From Gammaproteobacteria bacterium (GTDB lineage Bacteria > Pseudomonadota > Gammaproteobacteria > Burkholderiales > Rhodocyclaceae), in contig JAHJVE010000003.1 of assembly GCA_018828385.1 (NCBI GenBank), positions 214,021 to 278,020 on the forward strand: 64,000 nt of DNA, given 5' to 3'. Of this stretch, positions 41,523 through 49,188 are shown piece after piece (the stretch's first letter is position 1; every line of letters starts with the position of its first letter). The translations under genes were made by a program, and so were the position numbers. The notes below the pieces were generated by a model that made no database searches, had not been told where the DNA came from, and saw only the letters and a program-made list of their open reading frames with translations.

Positions 41523-41549
41523 CGGGGAACAGAGTCGCTCTGTTCCCCG
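41523..41549. other. Strong intercistronic hairpin after nosZ
   Basis: A 12-bp perfect stem (CGGGGAACAGAG with its complement) encloses a 3-nt loop, in the nosZ to cytochrome gap. A T-run is lacking on the nos strand, so partial termination or 3'-end stabilisation of nosZ mRNA is more likely than full stop. Confidence 0.8.
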
Positions 41550-41587
41550 CCAAATGCCTTAAGTCAGATCAAGACTTTTCGGCTTGC

Positions 41588-43870
41588 TTACTTGACCTTC
41601 TTGGCGCCGTTCTGCTCAAGGTAGGTCTTGGCACGCAGACCGATGTCGGCTGCCTTGACCTGGTATTGCCAGACTTGCTCGGCCCACAGGTTGGCCTGGT
41701 CCCAGTCCTTCTTGGCCGCTGCGGCTTCATGCTTGGCCTTGGCATCCTTGATCTTGTTCAACTGGTCGGTTGCGTCGTCGACCATGTTGACCACATCCGG
41801 GAAGTCCTTGAAATTGACGCTGGTGATGTAACCAACGACAGAGTCAATGACGACCTGGGTATCGACCACCTTCTTGACCGTCGCCTTGTAGTCGGTTTCG
41901 GTATAGACGGCCTTGGCCGCTACAACCTTGCCCGGCTTCCAGCCCTTCGGCTTGACCAGCAGGTAACCCTGCATTTCAAGGTGCAGCGCGGAGCAGAACT
42001 CTGTGCAGTAGTACGGATAGACCCCTTCCTTGTCAGCCTTGAACTTGACCGTCACGGTCTTGCCCGGCTCGGCCGAGGCATGCACGTTGAAGGTCGAGAC
42101 GGTGAACCCGTGGGTCTCGTCCTGCGCCCGTTCCAGATTGGTCAGATGGATGGTGATTTCGTCGCCGACTTCAGCCTCGATGGTTTCCGGGGTGATGTGG
42201 GAGCGGATCAGCGTGCCGTAGACCGTGATCTTGTTGCCCTTCTTGACGGTTTCCTCTTCACCGGCCTTGGTCGCACCCGGGTGCGGCTTGTCGGTGCGGG
42301 AGTCGGTGCCGACCTTGTAACGGACGCCCGGCTTGAGCTTGGCGGCTTCGATGGCAACCACATAGTGCGGCTCACCGAGCGGTACCGGCATGTCGTACAA
42401 CAGTTGCATCTTGTCGTTCGAGATGTCGATGAGCTGGTGGTTTTGCGGATGCAGCGGGCCAACCGGTACGAAACGGTCGATGGCCAGCTTGTTGAGCGCC
42501 ACGAGGTAATGACCCTTCGGATCGGCCGAGTCACCTTCCATGGTCATCAGGTGACCGATGTTGTAGTGCACGGAGATCTTGTCGAGGACCTTGCCTTCGC
42601 AGTGGTTCCATTTGACGACCTGCGAATCGACGTAGAGCGAGGTGTAGGCGATACACGGCTTGCTGTCGTACTGCGTGTGCAAGGGGCCGAGGCCGAGCTG
42701 GACCTGGGTGTGCAACGCATCCTTCATGCCGATGACCGGAATACCGTAGGCATCCTTGGATTCGAACTTGCCGGCCTTGATGGCGGCCTGGATCTTCTCG
42801 AAGGAATAGACGGAGACGTGGGTGTCGAGCTTGCCGGCGACGGTCAGGAACTTGCCGTCCGGGGTGACGTCGACGCCGTGCGGCGACTTCGGTTCCGGCA
42901 CGAGGAAGAGGATGCCTTCCTTGATTGCCGTTTCCATCATCAGCACGTTGTGGCCGTTGATCTTCTTGGCCTTGCCCTGAGCAACCAGTTCGGCTGCCTT
43001 CTTCCAGTTGATCACGTGCAGGTAGTCGGTATCCTTGGCGGAGCAGCCGGCTTCATACGGCGGACGACCTTTTTCGATGCCGCCGACGTAACGCTCGGAG
43101 CAGAACGAGTTGGTGAACGACCAGCCGTCGGAGGGGCCTTTGCCGGCATCCGACAAATCCTGCGAGTAGGGCGGCAGTTCGAGGGAGAAGGAAGCCTTCG
43201 GGTCGATGCGGCCTTCCTTGCGGTCGAACTTCCAGTAGGTCACGCCGCCGCGATACTTTTCGTTGAACTCTTCGAGCGGGTAGAACTTCTTGTTTTCGAG
43301 CGGCGAGGCGTACTGGGCGGCTTCGATGATGTACTCGGTGTTCGGCGTGACGAAGGCGCCGCCGTGTTCCGACTTGAAGATCGGGTTGACCACGATCTGC
43401 TTGGTTTCGAAGTCACGCAGGTCGATCACGGCGAGGCGCGGATTGGCCTTGTCGTTGATGAACAGGAACTGGCCGTCGTACTTGCCCTGGGTTTCGGAGA
43501 TGGCCGGATGGTGCGTGTCGCCCCAGTTGATTTCCTTGCCGTCGATGTTGCCCTGGCGGAGCACAGCCTTGGAGTTTTCATCGAAGCCGTAGCCCTGCCA
43601 CGGTTCCGGCGTGAACACGGCGATGTACTTGAGGATGCGCATGGACGGAATGCCATACACGATGATCTGGCCGGACTGGCCGCCCGAGCTGAAGGCGACG
43701 AATTCATCGCGCTTGCCGGTCGGGACGTAGGTCTTCGACGCAGCGAGCAGATCCTGCTGGCTCAGATTGCGTCGCTTCATCACGTCCTGCAGCGATTCGG
43801 CGGAGTACGCTGACGCTGCGAAGCCGGCTGCAAGAAGCAGCGCGGTGGATTTCACTACAAATTGTTTCAT
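41588..43870 (-). CDS. nosZ: Nitrous oxide reductase, clade II
   Basis: A 760-residue periplasmic multicopper enzyme reducing N2O to N2. The start is the ATG at 43870-43868 with GGGAG upstream. It has a Sec-type leader (KSTALLLAAGFAASAYSA) without the twin-arginine motif of clade I. The propeller domain carries CuZ histidine motifs DTHHPAIS, SEHGGAF, SPHGVDVTPDG, HYNIGHL and HPQNHQLID. The cupredoxin domain has CuA ligands CTEFCSALHLEM near residues 620-632. About 125 further residues follow, helical and Lys/Ala-rich, without a heme motif. Gene order with nosB, D, G, H and the absence of nosR support clade II. Confidence 0.96.
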   Translation of the reverse strand: MKQFVVKSTALLLAAGFAASAYSAESLQDVMKRRNLSQQDLLAASKTYVPTGKRDEFVAFSSGGQSGQIIVYGIPSMRILKYIAVFTPEPWQGYGFDENSKAVLRQGNIDGKEINWGDTHHPAISETQGKYDGQFLFINDKANPRLAVIDLRDFETKQIVVNPIFKSEHGGAFVTPNTEYIIEAAQYASPLENKKFYPLEEFNEKYRGGVTYWKFDRKEGRIDPKASFSLELPPYSQDLSDAGKGPSDGWSFTNSFCSERYVGGIEKGRPPYEAGCSAKDTDYLHVINWKKAAELVAQGKAKKINGHNVLMMETAIKEGILFLVPEPKSPHGVDVTPDGKFLTVAGKLDTHVSVYSFEKIQAAIKAGKFESKDAYGIPVIGMKDALHTQVQLGLGPLHTQYDSKPCIAYTSLYVDSQVVKWNHCEGKVLDKISVHYNIGHLMTMEGDSADPKGHYLVALNKLAIDRFVPVGPLHPQNHQLIDISNDKMQLLYDMPVPLGEPHYVVAIEAAKLKPGVRYKVGTDSRTDKPHPGATKAGEEETVKKGNKITVYGTLIRSHITPETIEAEVGDEITIHLTNLERAQDETHGFTVSTFNVHASAEPGKTVTVKFKADKEGVYPYYCTEFCSALHLEMQGYLLVKPKGWKPGKVVAAKAVYTETDYKATVKKVVDTQVVIDSVVGYITSVNFKDFPDVVNMVDDATDQLNKIKDAKAKHEAAAAKKDWDQANLWAEQVWQYQVKAADIGLRAKTYLEQNGAKKVK

Positions 43871-43943
43871 CTCTATTTCTCCCATGAGCACCAGAAGCAA
43901 AAAACTTCCATTTCCCCCATTGCCGCCTGTGACTTGGTGATGC

Positions 43944-43960
43944 TGCGACAATTTGCCGCA
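43944..43960. promoter_or_regulatory. 17-bp palindrome, likely RegA/PrrA-type site upstream of nosZ
   Basis: TGCGACAATTTGCCGCA is an imperfect palindrome (TGCG.CAA and its complement around one central base). It matches the known RegA/RegR pattern of GNGRC and GNCGC half-sites apart from one central position. It lies about 75 bp upstream of the nosZ start. A copy differing at one base precedes the cytochrome c4 gene. Confidence 0.65.
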
Positions 43961-44013
43961 CACTGTATTCCGGGCAGACTGTGAAAGAATTGATGTCTGC
44001 TAAATCGAAACAG

Positions 44014-44034
44014 ATGCATTTGGCCAAAATGCAT
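44014..44034. promoter_or_regulatory. 21-bp near-perfect palindrome in the nosZ divergent region
   Basis: The arms ATGCATTTGG and CCAAAATGCAT are complementary with a one-base offset, around a GGCC centre, 35 bp before the start of the divergent gene. It may be an operator. No half-site I can name. Confidence 0.4.
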
Positions 44035-44068
44035 TGAGCCAAATGACCCAAGCTCCTGAAGCACTCTT

Positions 44069-44536
44069 GTGAATAAGAAAATACTGATCGACATCATTGG
44101 TCTGGAATTGATCGCGCTGGTTGTCGTCGTTGGTTACAAGCTGTCGCCGATGCTGTTGCCGAAAGCCGACGTCACCGTTCTGCCCGATCCCGTCTGCAAT
44201 CTGCAACGCGAAGCCTGCTCGGTGAGGCTGCCGTCCGGCGGCAATGTGACCCTCGCGATGGGCACGCGCCCGGTGCCGCTGGTCAAACCCTTCGAGGTCC
44301 AGGTAGCGACCAGCGGCTTTGCGCCGGCCCGCGTCGAGGTCGATTTCGCCGGCATCGAGATGAACATGGGCTACAACCGCCCCGAGCTGGCGGCGCGTGG
44401 CACCGGCAGCTATGCCGCCGAGGTCACGTTGCCGGTCTGCATCACCGGCAGCATGGACTGGCAGGCAACGGTGCTCATCGAAACCGGCAGCGAGCGGGTG
44501 GCAATCCCCTATCGCTTTTCGACCGGGGAGCACTAA
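44069..44536 (+). CDS. Membrane-anchored periplasmic protein, putative copper-handling
   Basis: 155 residues from a GTG start with a weak ribosome-binding site. One N-terminal helix (IDIIGLELIALVVVVGYKL) is followed by a periplasmic beta-sandwich-like domain with three cysteines and a Met/His-poor but conserved-looking IEMNMGYNRPEL and CITGSMDWQATVLI. The stop abuts the start of the SenC gene (TAAATG), giving a three-gene unit with SenC and PCuAC. It resembles accessory proteins encoded beside SCO1, but I cannot name the family; a role in copper delivery is inferred from the neighbours. Confidence 0.7.
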   Translation: MNKKILIDIIGLELIALVVVVGYKLSPMLLPKADVTVLPDPVCNLQREACSVRLPSGGNVTLAMGTRPVPLVKPFEVQVATSGFAPARVEVDFAGIEMNMGYNRPELAARGTGSYAAEVTLPVCITGSMDWQATVLIETGSERVAIPYRFSTGEH

Positions 44537-45139
44537 ATGGCCGAACGCATCCTGATCGCAATCGCCGGCCTGCTGGCTGCACTGATACTCGGCGTCGTCC
44601 TTTTCTGGCAGCCGGAAATGCCCGAGCGGCCGCTACCCAAGGCAGTCATCGCAACCGGCGGTGATTTCACGCTGCAGTCAGCGAGCGGCCCGGTGGCGCT
44701 CAAGGGCTACCGCGGCAAACTGGTCCTCGTCTATTTCGGCTATACCTTCTGCCCCGACATCTGCCCGACCTCGCTGGCCGCGACGGCCGAAGGGCTCAAG
44801 CAACTGACGCCCGAGGAACAGGCCAAGGTGGCAATGATCTTCGTCTCGGTCGACCCGAAACGCGATACGCCTGAACGCCTCAAGGAATACGTCGAGTTTT
44901 TCCATCCGGCCATCGTCGGCGTCACCGGCACCCCTGAAAACATCGCCGAAATCGCCAAGCGTTATGGCGTCTTCTACGCCGAACAGAAGGTGGAAACGGC
45001 CGGTGACGGCTACGTCGTCGATCACTCGGCCGATACCTTCATCGTCGCTCCCGACGGCCAATTGGTTGCCAAGATGGCTCACGCCACGCCGCCCGATCAG
45101 GTCGTCGCCACCATTCGCAAATATTTGAACCAACCATGA
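44537..45139 (+). CDS. senC: SCO1/SenC/PrrC copper chaperone
   Basis: A 200-residue, N-terminally membrane-anchored thioredoxin-fold protein. It has the SCO copper motif FCPDICPTS (CX3C) and a distal histidine in VDHSADTFIV. SCO proteins insert copper into CuA-type sites of cytochrome oxidase; here, between a small membrane protein and PCuAC and divergent from nosZ, it may also serve the CuA centre of NosZ (inference). Confidence 0.92.
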   Translation: MAERILIAIAGLLAALILGVVLFWQPEMPERPLPKAVIATGGDFTLQSASGPVALKGYRGKLVLVYFGYTFCPDICPTSLAATAEGLKQLTPEEQAKVAMIFVSVDPKRDTPERLKEYVEFFHPAIVGVTGTPENIAEIAKRYGVFYAEQKVETAGDGYVVDHSADTFIVAPDGQLVAKMAHATPPDQVVATIRKYLNQP

Positions 45140-45153
45140 AGGAGAGTAAGCCC

Positions 45154-45621
45154 ATGAAACAACTGTCCCTGCTTGCAGCCAGCCTGATGTTCTCGGCCGG
45201 CGTCCTGGCCGGCGCCGCCGACACTGTCTCGGTTCAGGATCCCTACGTCCGTCTGGCCCCGCCCAACGCCCCGGCCACCGGTGCTTTCATGGTCATCAAG
45301 AACAACGGCGACAAGGACGTCAAAGTGGTCAAGGCCGACAACCCTGCCTCCAAGGTCACCGAACTGCACACCCATATCAACGACGGCGGCGTCATGAAAA
45401 TGCGCCCGGTACCGAGCATCGACATCAAGGCCAAGGGCGAAGCCGTGCTCAAGCCGGGCAGCCTGCACGTCATGATGATCGACCTCAAGGCGCCGATGAA
45501 AGAAGGCGACGTCGTGCCGATCACCCTGAGCTTCGACGACGGCAGCACCAAACAGGTCGACGCCAAGGTAGTCCGCCCGATGGCTGCACCGATGCCGGCG
45601 GCCATGGAACACAAACACTGA
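45154..45621 (+). CDS. PCuAC periplasmic copper chaperone
   Basis: About 155 residues from the ATG with AAGGAG 9 nt upstream; an in-frame ATG at 45136 overlaps the senC end but lacks that site. Signal peptide LSLLAASLMFSAGVLAGA, then the copper-binding pattern H...M...HXM: ELHTHINDGGVMKMRPV and LHVMMIDLK. The C-terminus is Met/His-rich (PMAAPMPAAMEHKH). It hands Cu(I) to SCO and CuA targets. A dispersed repeat follows at the stop codon. Confidence 0.92.
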   Translation: MKQLSLLAASLMFSAGVLAGAADTVSVQDPYVRLAPPNAPATGAFMVIKNNGDKDVKVVKADNPASKVTELHTHINDGGVMKMRPVPSIDIKAKGEAVLKPGSLHVMMIDLKAPMKEGDVVPITLSFDDGSTKQVDAKVVRPMAAPMPAAMEHKH

Positions 45622-45659
45622 TTTTGATTTTGGCCGTTTTTTCCGGTTGACCGTGGAAG
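45622..45659 (-). repeat. Dispersed repeat, copy 9
   Basis: In the minus-strand sense it reads CCACGGTCAACC, GG, A-tract, CGGCC, AAAATCAAAAT. It lies directly after the PCuAC stop codon. Confidence 0.87.
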
Positions 45660-45711
45660 TCTGCGGTCAGACGGTTGACCGGCCATTCACCCACTGAACC
45701 GGGCTGAAACC

Positions 45712-45771
45712 ATGTTCATGGTTCTATTTGTTCTGATCGTCGTGCTGCTGCTCTATTCGTTTTTCGCCTGA
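45712..45771 (+). CDS. Possible 19-residue membrane peptide
   Basis: The frame encodes MFMVLFVLIVVLLLYSFFA and a stop: a single hydrophobic helix. Only a weak ribosome-binding site (GGGCTGAAA region) is present. It lies between PCuAC and the convergent response-regulator gene. Tiny membrane subunits of this kind occur with respiratory oxidases, but without conservation data this may be chance. Confidence 0.3.
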   Translation: MFMVLFVLIVVLLLYSFFA

Positions 45772-45776
45772 GCCAG

Positions 45777-46310
45777 TCAGGTTTTGACCGGCCGTTTCGA
45801 TAGTTTGCGCTGCAGTGTCCGCCGGTGCATTTTGAGGGCGCGGGCGGTGGCTGAGACGTTGCCGTCGTTTTCGTTGAGGACGCGCTGGATGTGTTCCCAT
45901 TCGAGGCGGTCGACCGACAGGGGTTCATCCGATGCCGGGACGTCGAAATCGGGGCCGTCGTCATCGTCGAGGGCGGAGAGGATGGCTTCGACTTCGACCG
46001 GCTTGGCGAGGTACTGGACGGCGCCGAGCTTGACGGCGTCGACGGCGGTGGTGATGCTGGCGTAGCCGGTCAGGACAACGATCCGGCATGCCGGGTTGAT
46101 GGCCAGCAGTTGCGGGATGAGGGCCAGGCCCGAACTGCCGTTCAGGTTGAGGTCGAGAACGACGCGCCCGGCCTGCATTTCCTTTGCCGCGGCCAGTGCC
46201 GATGGGGCATCGAGGGTGCCCCGCGCCGGGTGGCCGCGCCGTTCCAGCGTGCGGACGAGGATGGCGTTGAAGCTCGGGTCGTCGTCGATGATCAGCGTTG
46301 GTTCGGTCAT
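45777..46310 (-). CDS. regA: RegA/PrrA/ActR-type redox response regulator
   Basis: 177 residues. Receiver with LIIDDDPSFN, phospho-Asp RVVLDLNLNGSSGL and lysine YLAKPVEVE, then a short acidic linker and a Fis-type helix-turn-helix (NVSATARALKMHRRTLQRKLSKRPV) nearly diagnostic of RegA homologues. With RegB it controls respiratory and redox genes in other proteobacteria. Its gene overlaps the regB stop. Two candidate RegA palindromes lie nearby, upstream of nosZ and between regB and the cytochrome c4 gene. Confidence 0.93.
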   Translation of the reverse strand: MTEPTLIIDDDPSFNAILVRTLERRGHPARGTLDAPSALAAAKEMQAGRVVLDLNLNGSSGLALIPQLLAINPACRIVVLTGYASITTAVDAVKLGAVQYLAKPVEVEAILSALDDDDGPDFDVPASDEPLSVDRLEWEHIQRVLNENDGNVSATARALKMHRRTLQRKLSKRPVKT

Positions 46311-47566
46311 GTCTTTATCCGGGGCAGTTCAATGCGGGCGAGGGCGCCGCCTTCTTCGGGATTGAGCAGCGTCAGGGTGCCGCCGAGTTGTTCGACGGCG
46401 CTGCGCGTCAGCATCAGGCCGACCCCGCTGCCGCGCTCGTGGGCGGGAAAGCTTTCCTGGCCGCCGAGTTCAAGCACCTGCTCGGGAAAGCCCGGGCCGC
46501 GGTCACGGATCTCGATGCACAGGTTGTCGGTGCACCAGCTCAGGCGAATTTCGAGCGGGGTGGTCGTGGCGTTGGCGGCGTTGTTGAGGAGATTGAGCAC
46601 GGCCTGTTCGAGGCGCGGGTCGGCGACGATTTCCGGCGCCTCGCCGTCGCTGGCGACGATCAGCCGGCTGCTCGCTTGCGGGCGGGCGGCGTGCCAGTTC
46701 TGGCGCAGGTGGTCGAGCCAGCGATTGGCGGCCTGCAGTGGGGAATTTTCCAGCCTTTCGGCTCCGGCCCGGCGCGACAGGCCGGTGACGATTTCCTTGC
46801 AGACGGCGATTTGTTGCAGGAGCAGCTTGAGGTCGTCGCGGGCCGCTTCGCTCAGGCCGGGATCGTTGGCCAGTTCGCCGGCGAGCAGGGCCATGGTGCC
46901 GAGCGGCGTGCCGAGTTCGTGGGCGGCGCCGGCGGCCAGGGTGCCCATGGCGACGACCCGTTCATCGCGCAGGCCCTGTTCGCGGGCCGTGGCCAGTTCG
47001 GCGTCGCGTTGGCGAATGACTCGGGTGGTGTGAACGATGATCCAGCCGATCATGACGGCCGAGACGACGAAAATCAGCCACATGCCGCCCAGGTGCAGGC
47101 GCGTTGCGCGCGTGGCGTCGGGCATCGGCAGTGGGACGTAATAGAGCATGAGCAGCGAATAGGCGGCGATGGCAACGGCGGTGACGATAACCACGCAACG
47201 TGCCGGCAAGGTCAGGGCGGCGACGGCGACCGACGGCAGGAGCAGGGAAACGAGCGGATTGGCGGCGCCGCCGCTGAGGAAAACGACAGCGCTCAGCATG
47301 CCGATGTCGAACAGCAGCTGGCTGAACAGTTCGTTGGCCGTTGCCGTTTGCGAGCGAATGACGCGCCACTGGGCGATGGCATTGAACAGCAGGGCGATGG
47401 CGACGATGCCGAGGAGCGGCACCTGCGGCACGGGAATGTCGAGCAGACCGGGGCCTACCATGATGAGTTGGGCCAGCACGGCGAGCACTACCCAGCGACC
47501 GCTGACCAGGCGGCGCAGGTTGGCCAGGTGGTCGGTATTTGCAGTCGTGCACGGGGTAAATGCCAT
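46307..47566 (-). CDS. regB: RegB/PrrB-type redox sensor kinase
   Basis: 419 residues. About six N-terminal membrane helices contain the quinone-linked motif GGAANPLVSLLLP, corresponding to the GGXXNPF redox box. The phosphoacceptor is AHELGTPLGTMALLAGEL, and the redox-active cysteine position is kept (QQIAVCKEIVTGLS). ATP-binding motifs are NLLNNAANAT, RDRGPGFPE and GSGVGLMLT. The start at 47566 faces the cytochrome c4 gene across 86 bp containing a RegA-like palindrome. Confidence 0.93.
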   Translation of the reverse strand: MAFTPCTTANTDHLANLRRLVSGRWVVLAVLAQLIMVGPGLLDIPVPQVPLLGIVAIALLFNAIAQWRVIRSQTATANELFSQLLFDIGMLSAVVFLSGGAANPLVSLLLPSVAVAALTLPARCVVIVTAVAIAAYSLLMLYYVPLPMPDATRATRLHLGGMWLIFVVSAVMIGWIIVHTTRVIRQRDAELATAREQGLRDERVVAMGTLAAGAAHELGTPLGTMALLAGELANDPGLSEAARDDLKLLLQQIAVCKEIVTGLSRRAGAERLENSPLQAANRWLDHLRQNWHAARPQASSRLIVASDGEAPEIVADPRLEQAVLNLLNNAANATTTPLEIRLSWCTDNLCIEIRDRGPGFPEQVLELGGQESFPAHERGSGVGLMLTRSAVEQLGGTLTLLNPEEGGALARIELPRIKT

Positions 47567-47613
47567 GGGCCGAATTATGCGTGATTTGTGTCAATTTTCA
47601 GTCGCTTGAGAGG

Positions 47614-47630
47614 TGCGACAATTCGCCGCA
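47614..47630. promoter_or_regulatory. 17-bp palindrome, likely RegA-type site between regB and cytochrome c4
   Basis: TGCGACAATTCGCCGCA differs at one base from the palindrome upstream of nosZ. It lies 48 bp upstream of the regB start on one side and 23 bp upstream of the cytochrome c4 start on the other, so it could act on both. Confidence 0.65.
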
Positions 47631-47652
47631 TCGATTTCGGGAGCTGTCCTGC

Positions 47653-48315
47653 ATGCTGAATTTCCTGCGTTTTCCCCTCTTTCTTGCTGCGCTTGTCGTG
47701 AGCTATCCGGTTGCTGCGGTCGACCTCGAAAAAGGCAAGGAAATCAACGGTACCTGCGCCGCCTGCCACAGCGACAACGGCCAGGGCGGCAAGAAGGGCG
47801 AGTACCCGCGCATTGCCGGCCAGCAGGTCAAGTACATCGAAAGCCAGTTGCGGAGTTTTCGCGCGCGGACGCGGATCAATATCCCGATGTTCCCCTACAC
47901 GCAGGAACGCGAGTTGTCCGACGAGGATATCAAGGACATTGCAGCCTACCTGTCGGGGATCGTGCTCGATACCAAAATGCCGACCTACAAAGGGACGGAG
48001 GATGCGCTGACCCGGCTGCTCATGGCTGAAAAGGTCATGATCATCCCGCGCGCCGAGGGCGACCTGGAGAACGGCGGGAAGATCTACCAAAAACAGTGCG
48101 CCGCCTGCCACGGCAAGACCGGGCGCGGCCGCGGCATGTTCCCGATGCTCGTTGGCCAATACACCAATTATCTGCAGCGTCAGGTCGATCTCTACCTCAA
48201 GGGCGACCGCCCGCATGACGAAGAAGGCACCGTCGGCCTGCTCAATGCCCTCAAGCCGCAGGATATCCAGGACATCCTGGCCTATCTCACGTCGATACAG
48301 GAGCCGAAGGAATGA
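47653..48315 (+). CDS. Cytochrome c4-type diheme cytochrome
   Basis: About 220 residues with GGGAG 9 nt before the start. Signal peptide LNFLRFPLFLAALVVSYPVAA, then two class I cytochrome domains, each with a CAACH motif (TCAACHSDNGQGG and QCAACHGKTGRG) and conserved YPRIAGQQVKYIESQL and FPMLVGQYTNYLQRQ. Cytochrome c4 proteins feed terminal oxidases or reductases. It overlaps the next gene (ATGA). Confidence 0.9.
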   Translation: MLNFLRFPLFLAALVVSYPVAAVDLEKGKEINGTCAACHSDNGQGGKKGEYPRIAGQQVKYIESQLRSFRARTRINIPMFPYTQERELSDEDIKDIAAYLSGIVLDTKMPTYKGTEDALTRLLMAEKVMIIPRAEGDLENGGKIYQKQCAACHGKTGRGRGMFPMLVGQYTNYLQRQVDLYLKGDRPHDEEGTVGLLNALKPQDIQDILAYLTSIQEPKE

Positions 48316-48647
48316 AACGTCTTGCCCTGACTTTGATGACCGCGCTGGCCGCTTCCGGCGCCATCGCCCACGGCCATCCCGGGCCAATCGACGACAGCAT
48401 GCCCGATGCCCAGCGCATCCGCTTCTGCGAACGCGTCCGCGACCACGCCCTGCAGGCTTTCTACAACCGCGACAAGGGGCGGCCGATGAAGCTGTTCGAC
48501 GAAGACGGCAGCGACGGCGCGCGCATCACCAACCACATCATCCGGCGCATCTACGAAGAGCCGCAGATTTCCAGCCCGAAAAAAGCCGAAACCTTCGGCC
48601 GGGCGACCTGCAACGAAATGATGGGGACGAAGCCCGTCTCAGAGTAG
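48312..48647 (+). CDS. Small exported protein of unknown function
   Basis: 111 residues with signal peptide MKRLALTLMTALAASGAIAHG. The mature part is about 90 residues, helical, with two cysteines (RFCERVRD, ATCNEMMG) and a conserved-looking DDSMPDAQR. It is translationally coupled to the cytochrome c4 gene, so possibly an accessory of that cytochrome. It overlaps the convergent methyltransferase gene by 9 bp. No family recognised. Confidence 0.7.
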   Translation: MKRLALTLMTALAASGAIAHGHPGPIDDSMPDAQRIRFCERVRDHALQAFYNRDKGRPMKLFDEDGSDGARITNHIIRRIYEEPQISSPKKAETFGRATCNEMMGTKPVSE

Positions 48648-49187
48648 GAAGGGGATGAAACGCTTGGTGCGCTGCATGTAGCTGGCGTAGGCGTCGCCGA
48701 AATAGGCCAGGCATTCGCGCTCGTCGGTCACGGCAGTCAGCCACAGCGAAAACGAGGCGATGCCGGCGATGATCGTGCCGATCAGGCTGGGGTCTTGAAA
48801 ATAAGCCCCCCAGGCCAGGGCGAGCAGCGAGGAGTACATCGGGTGGCGGATGTAGCTGAAAATGCCATGCGACACCACTTGCGTCGTTTTCTCGAATTCG
48901 TAGAACGAGCCGTCGTCGCGCTGGGCACTGGCCGCACCGTCGCGGCGCAGGGTGCGTGTGCCTTCGACGACGAGGAAGATGCTCAGCAACATGAGCATCC
49001 ACGAGGTGAACTGGTGCGGCGAATAGGGATCTTCACCCCACACGCCATGGTTGAGGACGATCAGGCCAAGAATGGCTTCCCAGGCGAAAAAACGGTAGAA
49101 GCCATGGCTGCCGGGCTTGCGCAGGGCTTTTCGCGAAAGCCAGATGACGACGGCAGTGCCGGCCAGGAAAAAGATCAGATCGTTCAT
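48639..49187 (-). CDS. Isoprenylcysteine carboxyl methyltransferase-like membrane protein
   Basis: 182 residues with about four membrane helices and the ICMT/PEMT-family C-terminal motif VSHGIFSYIRHPMYSSLL, followed by DERECLAYFGDAYASYMQRTKRFIP. Bacterial members methylate unknown lipids or proteins. It is the last gene of a minus-strand run beginning at the methyltransferase near 53.3 kb and lies 1 nt after the M18 peptidase stop. Confidence 0.82.
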   Translation of the reverse strand: MNDLIFFLAGTAVVIWLSRKALRKPGSHGFYRFFAWEAILGLIVLNHGVWGEDPYSPHQFTSWMLMLLSIFLVVEGTRTLRRDGAASAQRDDGSFYEFEKTTQVVSHGIFSYIRHPMYSSLLALAWGAYFQDPSLIGTIIAGIASFSLWLTAVTDERECLAYFGDAYASYMQRTKRFIPFLL

Positions 49188-49188
49188 G

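Noticed and set aside
41438..43813. A 791-codon plus-strand frame opposite nosZ
   Set aside because: It is an antisense shadow of a high-GC gene; nosZ on the other strand has all copper-ligand motifs, a leader and a ribosome-binding site.
43985..44005. FNR-type site upstream of nosZ
   Set aside because: A TTGAT half-site is present near 43990, but the second half matches at only two of five positions, too weak to call.
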